This document shows, piece after piece, positions 33,252 to 39,293 of a stretch of DNA of 39,293 bases. A program made the position numbers and the translations under genes. Every line of letters begins with the position of its first letter. Position 1 is the first letter of the stretch. Source of the DNA: Planctomycetota bacterium (GTDB taxonomy: Bacteria; Planctomycetota; UBA1135; GCA-002686595); assembly GCA_002862085.1 (NCBI GenBank), contig PKCK01000074.1, positions 1 to 39,293 on the forward strand, read 5' to 3'. Below the pieces are notes generated by a model. The model saw only the letters and a list, made by a program, of their open reading frames with translations. It ran no database searches and had not been told where the DNA came from.

Positions 33252-34646
33252 ATGCTGGAGCGACTCTCCAAGACCAACCGGAACATCGCCCTCGTGGCCA
33301 TCGGGCTCCTGCTCGGATGGTTCGCCTGGAAGGTGCGTGCGGTCCTCAACCCGCTGATCCTCGGCTACCTCCTCGCTTACATCCTGCGGCCGCTCGTGGC
33401 ACGCCTGGAGGGGCGCGGGATGCGCCGACGAAAGGCGGTGAACATCATCTTCGCTCTGTTCGGGGCGATGCTGGTCCTGGTTCTCGGCGGTGTGTTCGTC
33501 CAGGGACGCCAGTTCGTCGAGGGTCAGATCGCGCTCGCGGAGCGCGGCGAGGACCCGTTCACGCGTGCGGAGCAGAACCTCGACGCGCTCCTCGGGCGCG
33601 CCGGCTCCCTGTGGAAGGAGAGCTTCGGCGACGAGGAGCCGGATGCGGAGGACGGCGCCGCGGGGACGGACCCCGCCGCGGTCCCCGTTCCGGCGGAGGA
33701 GGCCGAGAGCGGAGGAAGCGCACCAGGAGACGGGAGCCAGCAGGGTGCGGGCGTCGCGCCTGGCGCGCAGCCTCTCGCGGCGCCTTCGGAAGAGGAGGAG
33801 ATCCCTGCGCCCGATGTCTCCGCCGAAGGTGATCCTTCGCTGGCCGGCGCCGTTGAGGACGACCCGGGCGAGCTCACGGTGCGGCAGCTCGTGCGAGCCT
33901 GGTTCGCGGAGTGGAGCGAGGGAGAGGGGGACGTCTCGGGGTTCACGAAGGCGCAGATCGTGCTCGGGTACGTGCAGAGGGTCTTCGGCGGCGTGCTGAG
34001 CGTCTTCGCGTTCCTGATGCTGCTGCCGGTCTACACGTACTTCCTGTTGTTCGAGCTCGAACGCATTCACGGCTTCCTGCGGAGTCATGTGCCGAAGAAG
34101 GAGCGCGAGCGCGTCACGCGGATCGGTCGCGCCGTGGGTGCCGTCATCGCGAACTTCTTCCGCGGGCGGCTGCTCATCAGCCTGCTCAAGGGGCTCGTCA
34201 TCTCGATCGGGCTGACGGCGCTGGGGGTGCCCCACGGTTTCCTGCTGGGGATGCTGGCCGGTTCTCTCTCGCTGATCCCCTTCGTGGGGCCGACGATCGG
34301 CTTCGTCGGGACCGAGCTCGTGGCGCTCCAGCAGTTCGACGGCGTGGGACACGGGGGGCTCTGGACCCTCGGGCTCATAGGGGCGATCTTCGCCCTCGCC
34401 GAACTGCTCGAGGGCTACGTGCTCATCCCGAAAATCCTCGGGGATTCGCTGGGCCTGCATCCGGTCGTGATCCTCGTCGCCGTCTTCGTCGGCGGCGCGG
34501 CCCTCGGTCTGTTCGGGTTCCTCCTCGCGATCCCCCTCGCGGCGACGCTGATCATTCTCTTCCGCGAGCTCGTCATGCCAGCGCTGGCCGACTTCGCGGA
34601 GGAGGACAGCCACGTGGATCGGGACCCCGACCCGGCTGACGGCTGA
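33252..34646 (+). CDS. AI-2E/PerM-family membrane permease with a long acidic insert
   Basis: A 464-residue membrane protein of the AI-2E transporter (TqsA/PerM, UPF0118) family, whose members export autoinducer-2 or act as ion antiporters. Hydrophobic helices at about 12-48 and 63-84 open the protein. Helices from about 235 onward include LLPVYTYFLLFELERIHGF, the family's central conserved stretch, LISLLKGLVISIGL, and GSLSLIPFVGPTIGF. Residues about 127-208 are an unusual Glu/Asp/Pro/Ala-rich insert, longer than the usual cytoplasmic or periplasmic loop here. 48 bases after the Minf_1886 gene. Transported substrate unknown. Confidence 0.88.
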   Translation: MLERLSKTNRNIALVAIGLLLGWFAWKVRAVLNPLILGYLLAYILRPLVARLEGRGMRRRKAVNIIFALFGAMLVLVLGGVFVQGRQFVEGQIALAERGEDPFTRAEQNLDALLGRAGSLWKESFGDEEPDAEDGAAGTDPAAVPVPAEEAESGGSAPGDGSQQGAGVAPGAQPLAAPSEEEEIPAPDVSAEGDPSLAGAVEDDPGELTVRQLVRAWFAEWSEGEGDVSGFTKAQIVLGYVQRVFGGVLSVFAFLMLLPVYTYFLLFELERIHGFLRSHVPKKERERVTRIGRAVGAVIANFFRGRLLISLLKGLVISIGLTALGVPHGFLLGMLAGSLSLIPFVGPTIGFVGTELVALQQFDGVGHGGLWTLGLIGAIFALAELLEGYVLIPKILGDSLGLHPVVILVAVFVGGAALGLFGFLLAIPLAATLIILFRELVMPALADFAEEDSHVDRDPDPADG

Positions 34647-34869
34647 GGGGGCCCTTTCGGGCGTGGCGGGGTCCAAATGGGCCCTGAATGGGCAAGAACC
34701 GGGGCCGAGCGCCCGTCGCCACCAGCCGGAGTGGGGGCCGCGCCGCTCGCCTGGCTCAGGAATCCGGGGCCACGCTTCGATCGGCCTCCTTCGATCTGTA
34801 GCTTCCAACGTCAGAGGGGGACGCGCGGCTCATCCGCGCGTCCGGTCAGGCGCCCCGCTCCCGATCGCC

Positions 34870-34878
34870 GGGGGGGGG
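34870..34878 (+). repeat. G9 homopolymer upstream of the OmpA lipoprotein gene
   Basis: Nine consecutive G lie 45 bases before the ATG at 34924, in a 277-base gap (34647-34923) in which I see no gene and no clear promoter hexamer. Length change here could alter promoter spacing or the leader. Confidence 0.6.
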
Positions 34879-34923
34879 CACCTCCACCGAAGACAAGACA
34901 GGCAGCGCACGGCGCAGCCGCCG

Positions 34924-35643
34924 ATGACCATGCTCCAGATCTCGCAACACCGTAGCGGCCTCGTCGCCGCCTCACTTCTGATGGCCGCCCTGGCCTCCTG
35001 CGCTTCTCCCCAGGAGGTCCAGCAGACGCGCGCGCTCGCCAAGGACTACGAGCGCCAGGTCTACGACCTGCAGCGACAGCTCCAGGAATTCCGTGGTCGC
35101 TACGACGACCTGGAGACGCGGTACCAGCGCGAGCGCCGTTCGGACATGAGCGAGGGCACCATCGACGCGAGCTTCAGCCGTCGGATGGAGGACCTCGCGT
35201 CCATGATCGACGGGCTGGACGGTCCGATGCAGGACGTGCAACGCTTCGATGTCGAGGGCGGCTACGTCGTGATGATCCAGGATCGCGTGCTCTTCGACTC
35301 CGGCTCCGCCGAGCTGGGAGGAGACGGCAAGGAGGCTCTTGCCGCGCTGGCGCGGGAGATCAACCAGGCGCCGCACGGGAAGATCATCGTTCGCGGTCAC
35401 ACCGACTCGGATCCGGTGAAGAAGCCCGAGACGCGCGCCAAGTTCCCGAACGGGAACCTCCAGCTCTCCGCGGAGCGCGCGGTCTCCGTCGCCGCGTTCC
35501 TGATCCGCGAGCCGGGCGTCAGCGCCTCGGACGTCGTCGTGATGGGGTTCGGTCCCTGGAACCCGCTGCGAGCCAACGACAGCTCCGACTCGAAGCGACT
35601 CAACCGCCGCGTCGAGATCCTGATCTCGGACCCCGAATCCTGA
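34924..35643 (+). CDS. OmpA/MotB-domain lipoprotein
   Basis: A 239-residue outer-membrane-type lipoprotein that binds peptidoglycan. The signal ends at Cys26 in the lipobox LASC (23-26). Residues 30-75 are a heptad-like coiled coil (ALAKDYERQVYDLQRQLQEF). The OmpA domain covers about 95-239. It has VLFDSGSAEL, the peptidoglycan-binding GHTDSDPV, LSAERAVSVAAFL and NRRVEILI. An ATG six bases further on is also possible. Long, poorly structured sequence upstream makes the earlier in-frame start at 34663 unlikely. It probably tethers the outer membrane to the wall, similar to Pal. Confidence 0.88.
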   Translation: MTMLQISQHRSGLVAASLLMAALASCASPQEVQQTRALAKDYERQVYDLQRQLQEFRGRYDDLETRYQRERRSDMSEGTIDASFSRRMEDLASMIDGLDGPMQDVQRFDVEGGYVVMIQDRVLFDSGSAELGGDGKEALAALAREINQAPHGKIIVRGHTDSDPVKKPETRAKFPNGNLQLSAERAVSVAAFLIREPGVSASDVVVMGFGPWNPLRANDSSDSKRLNRRVEILISDPES

Positions 35644-35695
35644 GGGAGCACGCCGAGGGCTCGGGTCTTCCCGGGCGCTCCCGGCGACGATCGGG

Positions 35696-35701
35696 CAACA
35701 T
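35696..35701 (+). promoter_or_regulatory. Weak -10-like hexamer CAACAT, 6 bases before GTG
   Basis: CAACAT ends six bases before the GTG at 35708, matching the spacing at the leaderless-looking genes, but the sequence match is poor. Confidence 0.2.
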
Positions 35702-35707
35702 CGCGGC

Positions 35708-36721
35708 GTGGTCCTCTCATCGATCATCGTCGCGCAACGCGGCCAGGCGCTCGGCAACGGGCTCCTGGCCTCGATCTTTGCCGGTCTCGTCGCTGGTTGC
35801 GCTCCGAGCGGCTCGGGGACGTCGTCCGTCGTCGAGTGGCGCATCGCGGAGCTGGAAGCGCTCGCCTTCGTCCCCGAGGGCCTGACGCGGAAGGCCCTGA
35901 CTCCGATCGACGCGGGTGCTTCCGAGGACCTGCTCGTCGATCGGTTCGAGGTGACCTGGGCGATGTGGGATCGCGCCCCGGGCGACGCTGCGTCGGCAGC
36001 GGTCGCGCCCTTCCGGCCGGACGCGGATGCCCCCGAAGCCCTGACGTCGCCGCTGGAGTGGCTGGAGGACGCGCCTGCTGTGGGGATGACGCTCTCCGAG
36101 GCCCGGGCCTTCGCGGCGTCTCGCTCGATGCGCATCCCGACCTTCGACGAATGGATGTACTGCGCTCTGGGCCAGCGCGGACGTCGCGCTCCGGCGGGCT
36201 CGCCGCAGCGCGGCTCGGCGAACACCTCCGAACTGGGCGTCGCGCGCGCGACGCCGGTGGGCGCGTTCGAGAGCGGCAGGACACCGGACCATGGGATCTA
36301 CGACCTCCTGGGAAACGTCTGGGAGTGGATCGACGCTCCCCCCGATCCCTCCAGGGGCTGGTCGACGATCGACGTCGAGACCCGCCCCGAGGAGGCGGTG
36401 AGCCGCGCGGAAGCGTGGTGTCTGGGTGGGAGCTTCCTCACCCCGGAGCGCCCCATCTACACGGTGGGCCGCGTGTGCCTCGCGCTCGAGGTCTCCGCCG
36501 GCCACCGGGCGAGCGACCTGGGCCTTCGCTGCGTGACCGGCGCCGAGATCTACCTCCGTGGGCTCCCCTCGGAAGAGGCTCTCTCGAGCGACGAGCGGGA
36601 GCGAATCGCCCGGGTCGGTCAGCGCTGGGGTTCCCCGGCCGTTCGGTTGCTTGGTCGGCTGCAGCGCGAAGGTGTCGCGGGCGCCTGGATCGAGGCGCTG
36701 CTCGCCGGAGCCAGCAGGTGA
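35708..36721 (+). CDS. Formylglycine-generating-enzyme-fold lipoprotein
   Basis: A 337-residue lipoprotein with signal ending at Cys31 (LVAGC). It carries the sulfatase-modifying-factor (FGE/SUMF1) C-type-lectin-like fold: a strand with VDRFEVTWAMWD, PAVGMTLSEARAFAASRSMRIPTFDEW, the hallmark GIYDLLGNVWEWID, and the terminal DLGLRCV. The substrate-binding cysteine pair of true FGE enzymes is not evident; only scattered cysteines remain. So this is likely a structural or binding variant on the envelope rather than a sulfatase activator. The last 60 residues are an Arg/Glu-rich helical tail. The GTG start is supported by the signal peptide. Confidence 0.82.
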   Translation: MVLSSIIVAQRGQALGNGLLASIFAGLVAGCAPSGSGTSSVVEWRIAELEALAFVPEGLTRKALTPIDAGASEDLLVDRFEVTWAMWDRAPGDAASAAVAPFRPDADAPEALTSPLEWLEDAPAVGMTLSEARAFAASRSMRIPTFDEWMYCALGQRGRRAPAGSPQRGSANTSELGVARATPVGAFESGRTPDHGIYDLLGNVWEWIDAPPDPSRGWSTIDVETRPEEAVSRAEAWCLGGSFLTPERPIYTVGRVCLALEVSAGHRASDLGLRCVTGAEIYLRGLPSEEALSSDERERIARVGQRWGSPAVRLLGRLQREGVAGAWIEALLAGASR

Positions 36722-36747
36722 CCCGCGTCCAGCGAGGGCCACTGTCG

Positions 36748-36753
36748 TAACCT
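36748..36753 (+). promoter_or_regulatory. Possible -10 hexamer TAACCT before ksgA
   Basis: The same sequence as the tRNA-Val -10. It lies 53 bases before the GTG at 36807, implying a leader of about 45 bases. No -35 found. Confidence 0.3.
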
Positions 36754-36806
36754 ACTTCGCACTCCAGGGCCCGCCTCGACGGGGTCCCCCGAGCCTCCTC
36801 CCGCCC

Positions 36807-37712
36807 GTGGATTCGAATCCTCAAGACCCCGCGCGAGGCGACAAGCGCGCGCCCCGGCCGTCCCTCAGGGCTCCCTGGTCGGAGTTCCGGGAGGCCCTCG
36901 ACGCAGCCGGGTTCCATCCGTCCCGCCGGCTGGGACAGAACTTCCTCCTGGACGACAACATGGCACGCGCCATCGCCCAGGACGCCGGAGTCGAGTCCGG
37001 GCGCTTCGTCCTCGAGGTCGGTCCCGGCTGCGGCTTCCTCTCGGTCCACCTCGCGGATCGCGGCGCGAAGCTGCTCTGCGCCGAGATCGACGCGCGGCTC
37101 GCGCCCATCGCTGCGCGCTTCCTCGAGCCCTTCCCGGATGCAGAGGTCGTCCTCGGCGACGTCCTCGCCTCGAAGAGCCGGATCGCGGCCCACGTGCTCG
37201 AGCGCTTGCCCGCGCACTCGGACTGGACGCTCTGCAGCAACCTTCCCTACTCGATCTCCGGGCCCTTCCTCGCGACGGTCGCGCAGCTCGAGCATCCCCC
37301 CGGGAGAACCTGCTGCCTCGTCCAGAAGGAGGTGGCGGAGCGCCTCGCCGCGGCGCCGGGCACCCCTGCTTGGGGGCCCCTGACGGCCTCCTTCCAGGAG
37401 GCCTTCGAGGTCACGTTGGGCCGCCTCGTACCGCCGCAGCTGTTCTGGCCGCGGCCGAAGGTGGACAGCGCGGTGTTCCTGGCGGAGCTGCGTCCAGATG
37501 TTGCGCCGGCGCCGATTCGGGGCGCCCGTATCGGCTTCTACCGCGACCTCCTGCAGCGGCGCCGCCAGGGGCTCCGCAGGGTTCTTGCGGACATGGTCGG
37601 GAAGGAGCGCTGCGCCTCTGCCATCGAGGCCCTCGGGCTCGATCCGCAGGTCCGCGCGGAGACCCTTGGCCTCGACGCGCTCCGAGCGCTCCACGCGGCG
37701 TCCGCAGGATGA
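36807..37712 (+). CDS. ksgA: 16S rRNA dimethyladenosine methyltransferase KsgA (RsmA)
   Basis: Dimethylates two adjacent adenines near the 3' end of 16S rRNA during small-subunit assembly. 301 residues. RLGQNFLLDD (41-50) is the family start motif. EVGPGCGFLS (70-79) is the SAM-binding loop, with Cys for the usual variable residue. AEID (92-95) carries the acidic ribose-binding position. SNLPYSISGPF (144-154) is the adenine-methyltransferase NxPY-type motif. WPRPKVDSAV marks the C-terminal part. The GTG start is chosen because no other start lies between the previous gene and the core; its first 30 residues are charged and poorly conserved. Confidence 0.92.
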   Translation: MDSNPQDPARGDKRAPRPSLRAPWSEFREALDAAGFHPSRRLGQNFLLDDNMARAIAQDAGVESGRFVLEVGPGCGFLSVHLADRGAKLLCAEIDARLAPIAARFLEPFPDAEVVLGDVLASKSRIAAHVLERLPAHSDWTLCSNLPYSISGPFLATVAQLEHPPGRTCCLVQKEVAERLAAAPGTPAWGPLTASFQEAFEVTLGRLVPPQLFWPRPKVDSAVFLAELRPDVAPAPIRGARIGFYRDLLQRRRQGLRRVLADMVGKERCASAIEALGLDPQVRAETLGLDALRALHAASAG

Positions 37713-37755
37713 GCAGGAGCGAGGCCGAAAGGCCCGCTCCAGGGACCTGTGGCGG

Positions 37756-37761
37756 TATCAT
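37756..37761 (+). promoter_or_regulatory. -10 hexamer TATCAT, 6 bases before GTG of dnaG
   Basis: TATCAT matches the sigma-70 -10 consensus at five of six positions. It ends at 37761, six bases before the GTG at 37768. It is the best -10 among the leaderless-looking genes; a -35 is not visible. Confidence 0.5.
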
Positions 37762-37767
37762 GGGCCC

Positions 37768-39293
37768 GTGGCCTCCGACCCGGAATTCCGACGCGCCATC
37801 GAGGAGATCAAGCTCCGGGCGCCCATCGAGTCGATCGTCGGAGAGACGGTCGAACTCAAGCAGAAGGGGCGCGACCTGTGGGGGTGCTGCCCCTTCCACG
37901 AGGAGCGCACGCCGTCCTTCAAGGTCGACCCGTCGGCGGGAAGCTGGTACTGCTTCGGAGCTTGCCGCAAGGGAGGGGACGTCATCGCGTTCGTCCAGGA
38001 GCGGGGGAACATGACCTTCATGGACGCGCTGTCCCTGCTCTCCGCGCAGACAGGCGTCGAGCTTCCGCGCAAGAAGCCTCTTCGAACCCGTGAGAACGAT
38101 CCGGGTCTCGCCGCGCTCGCGTTCGCCGAGCAGGTCTTCCGCGAGGAGCTCGGCCGTCCCGAAGGGCGCGAGGCTCGCGAGTACCTGGCGTCGAGGGGGT
38201 TCGATCAGAACGTGATCGATGCCTTCGGGCTCGGCTGGGCGCCGCGGTCTGGCCAGGCGCTCATCGACCGGGCGCGGCGCGCGGGGATCCGTGAAGACGC
38301 GCTCGTCGAGACCGGGCTCGCCCGTCGATCGGAGCGCGGTGGGGGACTGTACTCGTTCTTCCGCGGCCGGCTGATGATCCCGATCCGGACCGAGCGCGGG
38401 ACCACGGTGGCGTTCGGTGGACGGGTCGTGGGGGACGCGGACGGCCCCAAGTACGTGAACACCGGAGAGACGACCTACTTCCACAAGGGCCGGCTCATCT
38501 ACGCCCTCGATCGGGCCATCGACGCCGTCCGTCGCGGCGGCCATCTGGTGCTCGTGGAGGGCTACACCGACGTCATGGCCGCTCACGCGGCCGGGCTCCC
38601 ACAGGTGGGAGCCGTTCTCGGTACGGCGACGACCGAATCGCACGCCGCTCTGGTGCGCCGCGCGGGCGCGCGCCGGATCAGCCTCGTGTTCGACGGGGAC
38701 GAGGCGGGCCGGCGAGCCGCTTGGAGGGGTCTCGAGGGCCTGCTGCATCTCGACATGACCCTCGAGGTCGTCCCCATGCCCGAGGGCGAGGATCCAGCGG
38801 ACATCCTCATGGGGGATGGCGGCGCCGAGGCCTTCAGCGCGCGCCTCGAGACGGCCCTCCCGTGGTTCGACTTCGTCGTGGAGACGGTCGAGGCGAAGCG
38901 ACCCGAGGGAGCGCGATCGCTGGCCCTCGAGGTGGATCGCGCGCTCGAGCTGATCCGGCGGCTGCCGCGGCCCGTGGAGGTCGACGGGGCGGTGGTCGAG
39001 CTGGCCCGACGGCTCGACATTCCCGTCCAGACCCTGCGCGCCCAGTTCGACGGGCTCGGGCGCCGTCCCGGTGCCGCTCGTGCCGCTCGTCAAGGTGACC
39101 GACTGCCTGTTTCGCCAAGCGGTGATGCAGGCGTCGCGGACGATGCCTCCGTGAGCGGCTCGCAAAAACAGCAAAACGCTCCCTTGGAGGCGGGCGTTCG
39201 CACGGCCTACGGGAGTCTACTGGGGGCGGCATTCGAGGACGTGACGTTGGTTCCGAGGCTGAGGCCGTGGATCGATCGCTGTCCCGCGCCCGA
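37768..39293 (+). CDS. dnaG: DNA primase DnaG (3' end cut by the window)
   Basis: Synthesises RNA primers at the replication fork. 508 codons are present and the frame is open at the window end. The CHC2 zinc finger has CPFHEERTPSF with Cys41 and His44, then CFGACRKGGD with Cys62 and Cys66. The second pair is spaced CxxxC, one residue more than the common CxxC. The primase core has RLMIPIRTERG and FGGRV. The TOPRIM domain has VEGYTDVMAA and LVFDGDEAGRRAA with the metal-binding acids. From about residue 440 a linker leads into the start of the helicase-binding C-terminal domain. The GTG start gives the standard N-terminus SDPEFRRAIEEIKLRAPI. Confidence 0.95.
   Translation, partial: MASDPEFRRAIEEIKLRAPIESIVGETVELKQKGRDLWGCCPFHEERTPSFKVDPSAGSWYCFGACRKGGDVIAFVQERGNMTFMDALSLLSAQTGVELPRKKPLRTRENDPGLAALAFAEQVFREELGRPEGREAREYLASRGFDQNVIDAFGLGWAPRSGQALIDRARRAGIREDALVETGLARRSERGGGLYSFFRGRLMIPIRTERGTTVAFGGRVVGDADGPKYVNTGETTYFHKGRLIYALDRAIDAVRRGGHLVLVEGYTDVMAAHAAGLPQVGAVLGTATTESHAALVRRAGARRISLVFDGDEAGRRAAWRGLEGLLHLDMTLEVVPMPEGEDPADILMGDGGAEAFSARLETALPWFDFVVETVEAKRPEGARSLALEVDRALELIRRLPRPVEVDGAVVELARRLDIPVQTLRAQFDGLGRRPGAARAARQGDRLPVSPSGDAGVADDASVSGSQKQQNAPLEAGVRTAYGSLLGAAFEDVTLVPRLRPWIDRCPAP

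Noticed and set aside
32154..34808. 884-codon open frame on the minus strand opposite holB, the Minf_1886 gene and the permease
   Set aside because: Antisense shadow; all three plus-strand genes match known families throughout.
39069..39090. Short tandem repeat (GTGCCGCTC twice) inside dnaG
   Set aside because: Two copies only, in the linker-coding part; likely chance in a GC-rich linker. No CRISPR or other repeat array was seen anywhere in the window.

Overview
The window looks like part of a chromosome from a very GC-rich Gram-negative bacterium, most likely a member of the Planctomycetota (PVC superphylum). This is inference from gene content. The clues are a Minf_1886-family gene, two large TPR/gluzincin (peptidase MA-like, DUF1570-type) exported proteins, an O-carbamoyltransferase with SxtJ-like and DUF5989-like partners, a fused FtcD, and an ADP-heptose:LPS heptosyltransferase that implies an outer membrane. 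I see no transposase, phage gene or CRISPR array. Genes are tightly packed, with many start/stop overlaps and no gene-free stretch over 300 bases.

Layout, left to right. 1-1506: a ParB-like protein (5' end possibly cut by the window) and a group II truncated haemoglobin. 1657-4317 (+): a 72-residue unknown protein, a radical SAM/SPASM-like protein and a heptosyltransferase, all overlapping. 4358-8152 (-): a 1264-residue exported gluzincin fusion. 8259-9926 (-): FtcD. 10108-12278 (+): a GNAT-like protein and a polysaccharide deacetylase. 12263-14348 (-): two small membrane proteins and a GT39-like glycosyltransferase. 14638-18172 (-): a carbamoyltransferase operon, including an SGNH hydrolase fused to a membrane region and a DUF5989-like tail. 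18245-19747 (-): an HtrA protease with a C-terminal EF-hand-like loop. 20029-20105 (-): tRNA-Val(GAC). 20263-26188 (+): alanine dehydrogenase, UppP, an exported amidase, a heptose-type nucleotidylyltransferase and a GT4 glycosyltransferase. 26185-27764 (-): a peptidoglycan-amidase lipoprotein and a MORN-repeat lipoprotein. 27938-30922 (+): a second TPR gluzincin. 30990-34646 (+): tmk, holB, a Minf_1886 gene and an AI-2E-type permease. 34924-39293 (+): an OmpA-domain lipoprotein, a formylglycine-enzyme-fold lipoprotein, ksgA and dnaG (cut by the window end).

The accessory theme is the cell envelope: glycan assembly (WaaF-like, GT4, GT39), glycan editing (deacetylase, carbamoyltransferase, SGNH hydrolase), lipid carrier recycling (UppP), peptidoglycan turnover and envelope proteolysis. 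Housekeeping replication and translation genes (tmk, holB, dnaG, ksgA) are interleaved.

Three observations stand out. The carbamoyltransferase operon carries an unusual SGNH-membrane-DUF5989 fusion. A small protein is translationally coupled to a radical SAM enzyme. Six genes have a -10-like hexamer only 6-8 bases before the start codon, which suggests leaderless mRNAs.
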